A stretch of DNA of 64,000 nt from Mucilaginibacter aurantiaciroseus (GCF_024055595.1 NZ_JAMXOF010000001.1:124001-188000), one strand, 5' to 3'. Shown: positions 43,621 to 52,906, counted from the stretch's first letter. The notes: generated by a model from the letters alone, not told the origin. Numbers and translations: made by a program.

Positions 43621-43703
43621 TGTCATGCTGAACGCTAGCGAAGTATCTATTGGCCGCCTTATATGATGTGCATTAGGTGCTTCGCTATCGCCCAAGGTGA
43701 CAA
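43621..43703. repeat. REP-like palindromic repeat, TGTCATGCTGAACG type
   Basis: TGTCATGCTGAACGCTAGCG followed by AAGTATC at one end, and GTGCTTCGCTATCGCCCAAG followed by GTGACA at the other; the ends are near reverse complements. This is a common Bacteroidota intergenic repeat form, here between the barrel gene and the DUF2490 gene. Confidence 0.75.
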
Positions 43704-43736
43704 AGTTTTTTATATTCGCAGCCATACACTATTCTT

Positions 43737-44447
43737 ATGAAAAAAGCATTAACCCTACTTCTACTCATCACCGTATTAATCCCTTGCAAGCTCTTCGCAC
43801 AGGATAACCGTTTTTCGGGATGGGCGGCGTTGTTCCACTCGCAAAAGTTTTCTGATAAATGGGGTATGTCGTTTGATGCGCAGTTTCGGTCAGCTAACCA
43901 CTATGATTATTTGCAGAACGTGTTACTTCGCCCATCTGTAAATTATTATTTCGATAATAATAAAATGGCGGCTTTGGGTTATGCCTACATCGCTACCAAT
44001 AATGAAGTTGCCGGAGTAGAAGCTTTCAGGCCCGAGAGCCGTATTTGGGAACAGCTTATCATCAACACCAAAATAAGTAAAGCAACTACATTGCAGCACC
44101 GCTTTAGGTTAGAGCAGCGTTTCCTTGGCAATACTTCCGCAAAAAACGATCATTATTTTGCCCAGCGTCTGCGTTATTTTGCAAGGGCTGTAGTGCCACT
44201 TAAAAAAACAGATGCATTTACTAAAGGCATGTTCCTTGGTTTGCAGAACGAGATCATGGTTAACGTTCAAAACAACCAAAAAGTAAACAAGCACTTCTTC
44301 GACCAAAATCGTGCTTATGTAGCCTTTGGTTACCGCCTGCATAAAAAAGTGGATATTGAGTTTGGTTACCTTAACCAGTTTGTGCAGCAGGCATCAGCCA
44401 CCTATTTTAACCATGTATTGCAAGTCGCTATTTATACGAGGTTATAA
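43737..44447 (+). CDS. DUF2490 outer-membrane protein
   Basis: 236-aa protein with a signal peptide (LTLLLLITVLIPCKLFAQ). The opening RFSGWAALFHSQKFSDKWGM and the later VLLRPSVNYYFDNNKMAALG, HRFRLEQRFLGNT and QRLRYFARAVVPL match DUF2490, a beta-barrel family of unknown function. It ends VLQVAIYTRL. Transcribed rightwards alone; a DUF58 gene follows after 111 bases. Confidence 0.88.
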   Translation: MKKALTLLLLITVLIPCKLFAQDNRFSGWAALFHSQKFSDKWGMSFDAQFRSANHYDYLQNVLLRPSVNYYFDNNKMAALGYAYIATNNEVAGVEAFRPESRIWEQLIINTKISKATTLQHRFRLEQRFLGNTSAKNDHYFAQRLRYFARAVVPLKKTDAFTKGMFLGLQNEIMVNVQNNQKVNKHFFDQNRAYVAFGYRLHKKVDIEFGYLNQFVQQASATYFNHVLQVAIYTRL

Positions 44448-44558
44448 ATTGTATGAACCTGAATTAAAAGAATGTTTAGAATGGGCAGAATTCAAAGCAA
44501 GAGTTCGATAAATTCTTTAATTCTTAAATTCGAGTTCAGATTATAGTTAACTTGCACT

Positions 44559-45479
44559 ATGCCGCAGCTTAGTACCGATCAACATATTCGCCAGCTGGCA
44601 AACCTGGAACTGCTTGCCCGGCAGGTAGTAGAGGGCTTTATAACCGGTTTGCACCAAAGTCCGTTTCATGGCTTTTCGGTAGAGTTTGCCGAACACAGGC
44701 TATACAATAACGGCGAATCTGTAAAGAATATCGATTGGAAACTACTTGCCCGCACCGATAAGCTTTTTGTAAAACAGTTTGAGGAAGAAACCAACCTGCG
44801 CTGTTATTTGCTGCTTGATACTTCCTCAAGTATGAACTTTCCGGCAGAGGGGATCAATAAGTTGCAATTTTCTGTATACGCCATTGCTTCGCTGATATAC
44901 CTTTTTAAGAAACAAAGGGATGCGTTTGGGTTGTGTTTATTTTCGGATAAGATGGATTGGAAGAGCCCGGCGAGATCTACATCAAGCCATATGTTCCGTT
45001 TGTATGCGGAGTTGGAAAAGGCTTATGATAACCCTAAGCAAAACACGCCTACCAATATTACACAAGTGCTGCACCATATCGCCGGCGAAATCCACCAACG
45101 ATCTATGGTGATTATTTTTAGCGATATGCTGGAGAATAGCCTCAACCCCGAAAAAATGCAACAGCTTTTCGCGGCCATTCAGCATTTGAAATATAAAAAA
45201 CACGAAGTAGTGATATTTAACGTTACCAGAAAAAGGCAAGAGATTGATTTTGACTTTGATAACCGCCCGCACCATTTTGTAGATATCGAAACCGGTACCG
45301 AGGTGCGCGTGCATCCAAACAAGATCCGCGACAGCTACCAATCTGCATTAAAAGAATACCGTTGTCAACTGGAGCTAAAATGCGCCCAGCATCACATCCA
45401 GTTAGTAGATGCCGATATTGAACAGGGTTATAACGAGATCCTGAAAACCTATCTTATCAAAAGAAACAGCATGATTTAA
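44559..45479 (+). CDS. DUF58 / vWA-like protein
   Basis: 306-aa protein of the DUF58 family, which has a von Willebrand A-like fold. The signature HGFSVEFAEHRLYNNGESVK followed by NIDWKLLARTDKLFVKQFEE comes before the MIDAS motif LLLDTSSSMNF. A second acidic strand is MVIIFSDMLEN. DUF58 proteins usually sit with MoxR-type ATPases and act in assembly or stress; no MoxR is adjacent here, although the rest of that operon could be elsewhere. Cytoplasmic. The 180 bases after it hold the promoter of the GH130 gene. Confidence 0.9.
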   Translation: MPQLSTDQHIRQLANLELLARQVVEGFITGLHQSPFHGFSVEFAEHRLYNNGESVKNIDWKLLARTDKLFVKQFEEETNLRCYLLLDTSSSMNFPAEGINKLQFSVYAIASLIYLFKKQRDAFGLCLFSDKMDWKSPARSTSSHMFRLYAELEKAYDNPKQNTPTNITQVLHHIAGEIHQRSMVIIFSDMLENSLNPEKMQQLFAAIQHLKYKKHEVVIFNVTRKRQEIDFDFDNRPHHFVDIETGTEVRVHPNKIRDSYQSALKEYRCQLELKCAQHHIQLVDADIEQGYNEILKTYLIKRNSMI

Positions 45480-45660
45480 ACTATCGGGCTTTTTATCGGT
45501 CTGGTATTTGTTCACCTTTAAATAATAATCGGCTAAATCTGAAATTTTAAACGGTTATTTGGTGACTTACTGTAATATTTACAGCCTTTAACAAGCCTTA
45601 TTAAATTGCTCAAATCAATTTAGCAGGCATAGTGTTAATAACTAAACGCATATTTTAAGT

Positions 45661-47130
45661 ATGAGACTTTCTGTAGAACGAAAACCAATAAGAGTAAATC
45701 CCGATCCAAAACGTGTAATAGCACGTTTTTTTTTTAATGGAAACGACCGGGCCAAGGAAGTCCTGGAGCGTGTAATGGGCATAAGTGAAGAAACGGCCTT
45801 TGGCATTGTTTCGCCTTTATTGCAAGAATATTCTAAACGCCACCGTAATATAACCCGTGTGCTTAACCGCCATTGCAGTAAACTAAAACCGCTTATTGCC
45901 GAACTGGGGATAGATTTTGATACCCTAACGGTGTACCGCAAGTTGCTAATCGGCTCGTACTTTACGCACGAGTACTCTATCGAATCGGCGGCATTTTTCA
46001 ACCCATCTATCGTAGAAGATCCCGATCAAACCGAAATGGAAGATGGGCAACGCCGCGTTATTATCAGCTTTAGGGCAGTGGGCGAGGGGCACATCTCCTC
46101 AATTACCTTCCGCAGGGCTTTGATCGATAAGAATAATCAAATTACGGTATTACCCGCAGGTAGTTATATTGATGAGGCCGAGATCGTAAGAAACGCGGTT
46201 TACAATAAAAAACTATTTTTGGATAAGGCGGCCATCACCCAGATAGATATCAGTGTGCTGAAGGAGCTGGAAGATAAACTCGACCATCACTTTGAATACT
46301 CTAATCTGCGCCGCATTATCCTCGATTCGCAAAAGACCCAGGAGAATGATAATATGCGCCTGGAATACGATAAAGTGCTTTGGCTGGCCGACTCTTACTA
46401 CGAGATCGTTTTTTCATTAGATACGGATATCTCCGATAGAGTTATTTTTCCGATCTCAGAATATGAGCGAAAAGGTATTGAGGATGCCCGTTTTGTTAAG
46501 TTTTTTAATGAAGACGGCACTTACGCTTATTATGCCACGTATACCGCGTATGATGGCTCGCTGATAATGCCTAAGCTGTTGCAAACGAGCGATTTTTACA
46601 ACTTTAAAATAATGCCTTTGTATGGTGCCGGTGCGCAAAATAAAAACCTGGCATTGTTCCCTCGTAAAATTAATGGTAAGTATGCCATGATCTCCCGGAT
46701 CGACGGATGCAATAATTACATCATGTATTCCGACAAGATAAACATTTGGGAAAAGCCGGATCTGCTGCAAAAACCAAAATTTACCTGGGAGTTTGTACAG
46801 ATTGGTAACTGTGGTTCGCCTATAGAAACTAAGGACGGCTGGGTAGTGATCACCCACGGTGTGGGCCCTATGCGCCGCTATGTGCTTGGCGCAAGTCTGC
46901 TGAAACTTGATGACCCAACCGTAGAGATAGGTCGCCTGAAGGAGCCTTTGCTTGTCCCTAACAGCGATGAGCGCGAAGGTTATGTACCAAATGTATTATA
47001 CTCTTGTGGTGCCATAGTGCACAACAACAAGCTCATTATCCCTTACGGTATCTCCGATTCATCAACATCATTTGCTGAAGTTGACCTGGATGAGCTGCTG
47101 GCTAAGTTTAAGGAAGATGGAATAGATTAA
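45661..47130 (+). CDS. GH130-family glycoside phosphorylase/hydrolase
   Basis: 489-aa five-blade beta-propeller enzyme of GH130, whose members cleave beta-mannosides by phosphorolysis or hydrolysis. Family marks are GIEDARFVKFFNEDGTYAYY (with the catalytic Asp), NGKYAMISRIDGCNNYIMYS, VQIGNCGSPIETKDGWVVIT, HGVGPMRRYVLGASLLKLDD, and DEREGYVPNVLYSCGAIVHN. The ~150-residue N-terminal extension (VERKPIRVNPDPKRVIARFF) is typical of a Bacteroidota subgroup. There is no signal peptide, so it is cytoplasmic. It converges on two GT4 genes, an arrangement I associate with alpha- or beta-mannan or related oligosaccharide metabolism. Confidence 0.9.
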   Translation: MRLSVERKPIRVNPDPKRVIARFFFNGNDRAKEVLERVMGISEETAFGIVSPLLQEYSKRHRNITRVLNRHCSKLKPLIAELGIDFDTLTVYRKLLIGSYFTHEYSIESAAFFNPSIVEDPDQTEMEDGQRRVIISFRAVGEGHISSITFRRALIDKNNQITVLPAGSYIDEAEIVRNAVYNKKLFLDKAAITQIDISVLKELEDKLDHHFEYSNLRRIILDSQKTQENDNMRLEYDKVLWLADSYYEIVFSLDTDISDRVIFPISEYERKGIEDARFVKFFNEDGTYAYYATYTAYDGSLIMPKLLQTSDFYNFKIMPLYGAGAQNKNLALFPRKINGKYAMISRIDGCNNYIMYSDKINIWEKPDLLQKPKFTWEFVQIGNCGSPIETKDGWVVITHGVGPMRRYVLGASLLKLDDPTVEIGRLKEPLLVPNSDEREGYVPNVLYSCGAIVHNNKLIIPYGISDSSTSFAEVDLDELLAKFKEDGID

Positions 47131-47158
47131 TTTTGAGGTGAAAGGTTTTCTTCAACAA

Positions 47159-47189
47159 AAAGAGCGATGAGATAACCTCATCGCTCTTT
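47159..47189 (+). terminator. Rho-independent terminator after the GH130 gene
   Basis: Perfect 13-bp stem AAAGAGCGATGAG / CTCATCGCTCTTT, loop ATAAC, followed by more T. Confidence 0.93.
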
Positions 47190-47210
47190 TATTATAGGTA
47201 AAAAACTATG

Positions 47211-47291
47211 TTATTGCGAGGAACGTAGTGACGTGGCAATCTTAGAGGACGGGCGGCTATGCTGAGATTGCCACGCTATCGCTCGCAATTA
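47211..47291. repeat. REP-like palindromic repeat, copy 2
   Basis: TTATTGCGAGGAACGTAGTG to GCCACGCTATCGCTCGCAAT. It matches 40213-40295 in both arms but has a different centre, between convergent GH130 and GT4 genes. Confidence 0.85.
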
Positions 47292-47303
47292 TATAAAACT
47301 TAA

Positions 47304-48308
47304 TTATCCCAATATCTGCTGATACAACTTAAAATAATCCTCCGCCATTTTTTCTTTAGAGAACTGAGAATTTGCCCACTTCCGGCAATATGCTCGATCA
47401 ATGGAACCAAGCTGACTTATTACCTCTACAGCTTCATCTACCGTGTTCACTAAAAAGCCTGTTTTTTCGTGCTGGATCAATTCCGGCATCGAACCTTTGT
47501 TGAAGGCGATTATCGGCGTGCCGCAAAGCATGGATTCGGCAACGCTCATTCCAAAAGGCTCGGCGAAGTTAATGGGGTGCAACAGGGCAAGGGCGTTGCC
47601 TAAAAGTTCGTTGCGCTTGTCGGGCCCGGCGGGGCCGATGTATTCTATCTGGTCGTTAAGCTGCGGTTCTACTTGTTCTTTAAAGTAGTTTTCATCCTGT
47701 ATAATACCCGCAATTATTAGCCTTTTATTCGCCTTTTTTGCTATCTCAATCGCCTCTAAAGGGCCTTTATCGTGATGGATGCGGCCGAAAAAGAGCAGAT
47801 AGTCCTGCGGCTTTTCAGTAAACTTAAAATCTTTGGTATCTAAGCCATTGTAAACGGTAGCAATGTAATTTAACTCAGCGCTGCGGTCTGCATTGCTGAT
47901 GGATACATAATGTCCACGAGAATTATACTTTTTATAAACCGGTATGATCCGTGGCGATGAAAAACCGTGTATAGTAGTGATTACCGGGGTGTTGATGAGC
48001 CCGGTATAACTCAGCGGCAAAAAATCAAAGTTGTTATGGATAATATCAAAAACGCCGGCTTGCTCCATCAGGTTGCTTATGTGCAGGCACTCTAAAACCT
48101 TGGCATCCTGGGTACGGTCTTCCTCGTAGCCCTGTTCGCAAATGGATTGCAATTTACCTTCGGTGATGGAATCGCCGGTGGCAAAAAGGGTTACATCAAC
48201 GCCAAGTTTAATTAAGCCTTCGGCAATGTTAGAGGCAACCTGTTCCCACGGGCCGTAATGCCTGGGCGGTGTGCGCCAGGCAACGGGTGCTAATATCGCT
48301 GCTTTCAT
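47304..48308 (-). CDS. GT4-family glycosyltransferase, 334 aa
   Basis: GT-B fold retaining glycosyltransferase. The N-terminal acceptor domain has RHYGPWEQVASNIAEGLIKL and VITTIHGFSS; the C-terminal nucleotide-sugar domain has LLFFGRIHHDKGPLEAIEIA and the EX7E motif in NFAEPFGMSVAESMLCGTPI, then IAFNKGSMPELI. It likely transfers a sugar such as mannose or glucose from an NDP donor in the cytoplasm. Its start is one base after the stop of the larger GT4 gene, so the two are tightly coupled. The unit faces the GH130 gene. Confidence 0.92.
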   Translation of the reverse strand: MKAAILAPVAWRTPPRHYGPWEQVASNIAEGLIKLGVDVTLFATGDSITEGKLQSICEQGYEEDRTQDAKVLECLHISNLMEQAGVFDIIHNNFDFLPLSYTGLINTPVITTIHGFSSPRIIPVYKKYNSRGHYVSISNADRSAELNYIATVYNGLDTKDFKFTEKPQDYLLFFGRIHHDKGPLEAIEIAKKANKRLIIAGIIQDENYFKEQVEPQLNDQIEYIGPAGPDKRNELLGNALALLHPINFAEPFGMSVAESMLCGTPIIAFNKGSMPELIQHEKTGFLVNTVDEAVEVISQLGSIDRAYCRKWANSQFSKEKMAEDYFKLYQQILG

Positions 48309-48309
48309 C

Positions 48310-50592
48310 TTAGCAGACTTTTAACTGCAGGTCATCGGATATTTTATTATACTCATACTCCAGTTCGAAAGCTTTCAATACGGTAAGGTGCGATATCATG
48401 TACGCTAATGTACTTTCGGCGCCTTGGTTACGGTTGATGCCTGTTGGCAATAAACCGTCGCAACAGCCTTTAGTTTCGTGGTCGTACAATGGTGCCCGCA
48501 ACGAGTTTTCGCCCAGGAACCATTTGTAGCTCAGGAACATTTTCTCGATATATTGAGGCTTGCGGAAGATCTGGTAAGCCTGGAAATGCATCAGCACCAT
48601 AGCCATCGTTTCTATAGCCTGCTGGTCGTAAACCGGGAACTTGCCGCCACGGTGATACCATCCCTCGTTACCAACCGGGCTTAAATAACCGTTTGATAGG
48701 GTAAGTTTATCCAGGAAGGCCATAGTTTTTAACGCGATGTCTTTCGCTTTTTGGTTACCTGTTATTTCGCAAGAATGTAATAACGCTAATGGAAGGATCG
48801 CGTTATCATAGGTCATGCTTTCTTCAAACCATTCCCAGTCATCACTGCGGGTAGTTTCGTAAGCATCAATTAATGGCTGTGTCAAGCGTACCAATTCTGC
48901 AACCATACCTTCGTCGGTAGGGAAGGCCTGTAGGTACAAAGAGATACCAATAATGGTATTTGCCTGCCCGCGTATATGTTTTAACGCGCTAAAGTGCGGG
49001 TAAGATTTATGGAAGATCTCCATCGCAAATTCGCGATAGGAATTGCTTGCCGCACAGCTAATCAAATATCCCAATGCCCAAATGGTACGGCCGAATGAAT
49101 CTTCTGACCCAACCTCGTCCAAATACTGGCGACTAAAACTCAGGAAATTACGGAAGTTACCGTCATCCGTTTGCATGTAATGGATGTAACTTAAATATAT
49201 GGGCAGCAATTTAAATGCTTCATTGCTTCCGCTGCGCTGGTATGCCATTAATGCCATGATCAATGCGCGGGCGTTATCATCTAAACAATAGCCTTCTTTT
49301 AAGTTAGGGATACCATATTTAGCATGTTGCACAATGCCGGTATCATCCGTTAAGCGCAATATGTGCGTAAGACTAAACTTTGGTAATACTTCCGGGTCAA
49401 CAATGCTGTTCTTTAAGATCTTGTCGCTAAAATCGTGTTTTGCGGCAGCTTCCTGTGCAACGCAAATAAACTCGGCGCCGGTGGCAGGCCAGCGTAAATG
49501 CAGGCCATATTCGTAAGCGTTTGATTTTAATTCATCAAGCACTTCTTTATCATCCAAAAGTTCGTTAACGGTTTCAGCCAAGGCTTCCGAATTTTTAAAG
49601 TCGAACAAACGGCCGCGGCCATCTGCTAAAAGTTCGGTAGCATGCCAGTATGGGGTTGATACTACGGCAGCACCTGCACCCACAGCGTATGATAATGTAC
49701 CGCTGGTGATTTGTGCTTCGTTCAGATACGGGGTTACGTAAACTTCGGCTGCTGTAAGGTAGTCTATCAGTTCATCCTCGGCTACAAACTTATTAATGAA
49801 TGACAGGTGCTTGGACACATTAAGCTGCGCGGCCAATGTTTTCAGGTGGTCGCGATATTCCTCGCCCGAGTTTTTGATAACGCCGGGGTGGGTGTTACCC
49901 AACACAACGTACATTACATCAGGGTGTTTCTCTACTATTTTTGGAAGGGCTTTTACAACGGTTTCTAAACCTTTATTACGGCTAAGCAAACCAAACGTTA
50001 GCATTACACGGTGGTTTTTAAATTGGCTCAGGTTTTTAACCGGGTTAATTTCCGGTGCTTCCAGGTCTGGTACGCCGTGCTCTATAATTTGAATTTTATC
50101 TTCGGGAATATCGTAAATGGTGGTCAAAAACTCAACCGCGCGTTTGCTCATCACGATGATCTTTGAAGATTGTTCGGCAATTTCGCGGATGATGATGCGC
50201 TGTACATAGCTTGGGTCTTTTAATATGGTGTGCAGTATAGAGATCAGCGGTTTCTCTAAACGGTTGATCAGCGGTAGAATATAGATCCCGCTCTCGCCGC
50301 CGTAGATCCCAAATTCGTGTTCTAAAATAACAGCATCCGCAGTACTGGTATTGATATAGTTTGCAGCGCGGATATAATCTTTTTGATGATTTTGGCGGAT
50401 AACATATTTAACATGCGAAGGGTATTCGTATTCCTGCAAATTTTCGGAATCGTTAAGGGCAACCACAAATCCCCCCTCAAGCGGGCTCTTCCTATCAGGA
50501 AAGTTTGCATTTATGGCGTTCATTAAATTATGGTTGAAGGTAGCGATACCGCACTCGCGGGGAGGATAGGTAGATATGTATGCGATTTTCAT
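48310..50592 (-). CDS. GT4 glycosyltransferase fused to an alpha/alpha-toroid C-terminal domain, 760 aa
   Basis: Two domains. Residues 1 to about 385 are a GT4 glycosyltransferase (IAYISTYPPRECGIATFNHN, VMLTFGLLSRNKGLETVVKA, and an EX7E-like region around VYVTPYLNEAQITSGTLSYA). Residues ~400-745 form an alpha-helical toroid-like domain (GYCLDDNARALIMALMAYQR, RTIWALGYLISCAASNSYRE, IRGQANTIIGISLYLQAFPT, DDWEWFEESMTYDNAILPLA) resembling six-hairpin glycosidase folds. Residues 36-41 (SPLEGG) are encoded by an intergenic-type repeat. It acts with the downstream GT4 and probably with GH130. The toroid may bind, trim or release the glycan (inference). Confidence 0.88.
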   Translation of the reverse strand: MKIAYISTYPPRECGIATFNHNLMNAINANFPDRKSPLEGGFVVALNDSENLQEYEYPSHVKYVIRQNHQKDYIRAANYINTSTADAVILEHEFGIYGGESGIYILPLINRLEKPLISILHTILKDPSYVQRIIIREIAEQSSKIIVMSKRAVEFLTTIYDIPEDKIQIIEHGVPDLEAPEINPVKNLSQFKNHRVMLTFGLLSRNKGLETVVKALPKIVEKHPDVMYVVLGNTHPGVIKNSGEEYRDHLKTLAAQLNVSKHLSFINKFVAEDELIDYLTAAEVYVTPYLNEAQITSGTLSYAVGAGAAVVSTPYWHATELLADGRGRLFDFKNSEALAETVNELLDDKEVLDELKSNAYEYGLHLRWPATGAEFICVAQEAAAKHDFSDKILKNSIVDPEVLPKFSLTHILRLTDDTGIVQHAKYGIPNLKEGYCLDDNARALIMALMAYQRSGSNEAFKLLPIYLSYIHYMQTDDGNFRNFLSFSRQYLDEVGSEDSFGRTIWALGYLISCAASNSYREFAMEIFHKSYPHFSALKHIRGQANTIIGISLYLQAFPTDEGMVAELVRLTQPLIDAYETTRSDDWEWFEESMTYDNAILPLALLHSCEITGNQKAKDIALKTMAFLDKLTLSNGYLSPVGNEGWYHRGGKFPVYDQQAIETMAMVLMHFQAYQIFRKPQYIEKMFLSYKWFLGENSLRAPLYDHETKGCCDGLLPTGINRNQGAESTLAYMISHLTVLKAFELEYEYNKISDDLQLKVC
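50468..50490. repeat. Intergenic-type repeat embedded in the GT4 coding sequence
   Basis: AAATCCCCCCTCAAGCGGGC reads in the GT4 direction as SPLEGGF, the peptide signature of a very common Bacteroidota intergenic palindrome. It lies in a loop between the first helix and second strand of the GT domain. Confidence 0.6.
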
Positions 50593-50841
50593 ATTGTAAA
50601 GCAGCTGTTATTATCGTTTTTATAGTGGAATGCTTATTTTTTAGCAAAAATCAAACCCACCGACCCGAAAAGTATGCACTGTTGACCTCAAAAACGATAG
50701 TTATGTTGGTATAAGGCATATTTGCACAGGCGCATATCACATAGCATAAACTATACCAATAAACCAAAATAGAGTACCGGAACTTTCTTTTTACAGTTAA
50801 ATTATTAATTAAAATTAAAATGAAAAGCAGATGAAATTACG

Positions 50842-52041
50842 TTATTGCAAACTATCTGTATGAAAATCAATGGCCTGTGTAATGATGTTACAGGCATTTA
50901 TCAATTGCTCGTTAGTGATAATAAGCGGAGGGGCTAAACGCATAGAATTACTGCAATGCAGGAACCAGTCGGTAATTACACCATTTTCTATACAGGTATC
51001 AATAATTTTTTTGTTCAGTTCGAAGCTTTCAAACTCGGCGGCCAGCATTAAGCCTTTACCGCGGATCTGTTTGACGGCCGGGTGAACGAGGTGCTCGCGG
51101 ATGATGGCTTCCTTTTCGGCAACCCCGTCTATCAGGTTCTCACCCAGCAAAACTTCTAAAGCGGCGAGGCCGGCGGCACAGCAAACAGGGTGGCCGCCAA
51201 AAGTGGTAATATGGCCCAGAATAGGGTTTTCTTTAAATGCCGACATCATAGCTGCCGATGATACAAAAGCACCTACAGGCATGCCGCCGCCAAGTGCCTT
51301 GGCAAGCAGTAGTATGTCTGGCACAATATTAAAGTGTTCAAAGCCGAAGAGTTTACCCGTGCGGCCAAATGCAGCCTGGATCTCATCAAGTATCAGCAAA
51401 GCGCCAACATCGGTGCAGCGTTTACGTAAGGCCTGCATGTAAGCAACATCCGGCACGCGGATGCCCGCCTCGCCCTGGATGGTTTCTAAAATAACACAAG
51501 CGGTTTGCTCGGTTATCAATTCAAGATCGGGCAGGTTATTAAGGCTCATGAAGTTAACGCCGGGTAATAACGGGCGATAAGCTTGTTTGTATTCCTCGTT
51601 CCCCATTACGCTTAATGCCCCGTGGGTACTGCCGTGGTAAGAGCCTTTAAAAGCTACTATCTGCTGCCTGCCGGTGAAGCGTTTGGCCAGCTTAAGAGCG
51701 CCCTCAAGCGCCTCGGAACCCGAGTTGGTGAAGTAAACGGAGTTTAATGTTTTAGGCAATATGCTCACCAGCTTTTCGGCGAAGCGCACCTGCGGGGTTT
51801 GCACATATTCGCCGTACACCATCAGGTGCATGTATTTGTCAACTTGGTCTTTAACGGCCTGCACTACTTTTGGGTTGCTATGGCCCAGGTTGCTTACGCC
51901 AATGCCCGAGATGAGGTCGGTATAGGCTTTGCCTTCGCTATCGTACATGTAAACGCCTTCCGCACGCTCAAACTCCAGCAGTAGCGGGAAATGGGTTGTT
52001 TGGGCGTTATTATTAAGAAATAGCTGGCGAAGGGTTAACAT
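50842..52041 (-). CDS. Class III PLP aminotransferase (acetylornithine/ornithine type)
   Basis: 399-aa fold-type I aminotransferase that moves an amino group to 2-oxoglutarate or similar. Visible motifs: LISGIGVSNLGHSNPKVVQA, VYFTNSGSEALEGALKLAKR (phosphate site), IVAFKGSYHGSTHGALSVMG (PLP ring stacking), LLILDEIQAAFGRTGKLFGF (Asp to the PLP nitrogen) and LLLAKALGGGMPVGAF (Schiff-base Lys). I cannot separate ornithine, acetylornithine or other omega-amino substrates by eye. No arginine-pathway genes lie adjacent. Transcribed leftward, monocistronic. Confidence 0.92.
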   Translation of the reverse strand: MLTLRQLFLNNNAQTTHFPLLLEFERAEGVYMYDSEGKAYTDLISGIGVSNLGHSNPKVVQAVKDQVDKYMHLMVYGEYVQTPQVRFAEKLVSILPKTLNSVYFTNSGSEALEGALKLAKRFTGRQQIVAFKGSYHGSTHGALSVMGNEEYKQAYRPLLPGVNFMSLNNLPDLELITEQTACVILETIQGEAGIRVPDVAYMQALRKRCTDVGALLILDEIQAAFGRTGKLFGFEHFNIVPDILLLAKALGGGMPVGAFVSSAAMMSAFKENPILGHITTFGGHPVCCAAGLAALEVLLGENLIDGVAEKEAIIREHLVHPAVKQIRGKGLMLAAEFESFELNKKIIDTCIENGVITDWFLHCSNSMRLAPPLIITNEQLINACNIITQAIDFHTDSLQ

Positions 52042-52105
52042 GGATGTTGCTTTAATGTTGGAATGTTTTAAGGTTACAAAGTTAGCAGTATTGTTGAAAA
52101 CATAG

Positions 52106-52366
52106 AATGCAATAGGTGAAGAACTGCAGCCTACCTGGAGTAGTTTATTAATGAAAAAAATAGGCTTACATCAATCTTCATTGAATATTTTATTCATCAA
52201 ACAAATGGGTAAATATTTAATATGTGGCCGTTCAGATGGTATTTTCCGGTCTTCAGACATGGGCAAAACATGGAAAAAACTGGTACTTCCTGCTATAGAA
52301 AATTATGGCTTCAATTTATCTGTTTCAGCCAACGTAATTTATGTAGTATCAAATAAAGGATGTTGA
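52106..52366 (+). pseudogene. Fragment of an Asp-box (BNR) repeat protein
   Basis: An open frame from 52106 to the stop at 52366 encodes LQPTWSSL, then ILFIKQMGKYLICGRSDGIF and RSSDMGKTWKKL. The part SSDMGKTW is an Asp-box (SxDxGxTW) as found in sialidases, sortilins and other beta-propellers. A free-standing Asp-box of this size cannot fold alone, so this looks like a remnant of a larger secreted protein whose other parts are missing. The only in-frame ATG is at 52151. The rest of the 52042-52421 gap holds nothing I recognise. Confidence 0.55.
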
Positions 52367-52421
52367 AAAACTACAAATTCAGAAATAATATGTATTGCTG
52401 ATCTTCAATGATTCAACTCCG

Positions 52422-52895
52422 CTAATTCCCCGCGCGTACGCTGCGCTCGCTGAATGTTTTGATGAGTTCGTTGGTAAATTCAACCTCGCTTTTATACAAG
52501 GCGCTTACCTTTTCGGGAGGTAAGATCTTTAGGAACTCATCACGGTAGTGCTTGCGGATCTGTACCATCTGGTTATCGTACTCCAATTCTTTATCAATCT
52601 GCTCCATACCGTTGGCAGATGAACTGGAATTATTTTGTTTCTTCAAGATCTTGATAGCGGTAAGGTCCTCCTGGTATTGGCGGTAGATAGGCCAAAACTT
52701 GCGCGATTCTTCTGAAGTAAGTGAGAGTTGCTGGGCAATAAATTTATCGCGGGCTGCCTGTAGTTTTGGGTTACGTATAATTCTTGCCTTTGTTACAGGC
52801 GAGGGGCGGCGAAAGTTATTTACCTGCGCAAAAATATCGTCGTTACCTAATGCAAATACTAATAAAAAGAAAATATATCTAAGCAGCCTGTTCAT
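52422..52895 (-). CDS. Spy/LTXXQ-like periplasmic protein
   Basis: 157-aa exported helical protein. The signal peptide is YIFFLLVFALGNDDIFAQ. The following helices contain FIAQQLSLTSEESRKFWPIY, the LTxxE/Q motif of Spy/CpxP-like periplasmic chaperones, and a second amphipathic segment IRKHYRDEFLKILPPEKVSA. Spy-type proteins guard envelope proteins from aggregation. Its gene is 11 bases after the stop of the repeat-bearing membrane protein and downstream of the ECF sigma factor, which is the usual order in Bacteroidota stress operons. Confidence 0.85.
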   Translation of the reverse strand: MNRLLRYIFFLLVFALGNDDIFAQVNNFRRPSPVTKARIIRNPKLQAARDKFIAQQLSLTSEESRKFWPIYRQYQEDLTAIKILKKQNNSSSSANGMEQIDKELEYDNQMVQIRKHYRDEFLKILPPEKVSALYKSEVEFTNELIKTFSERSVRAGN

Positions 52896-52906
52896 TAAAA
52901 GTATTA

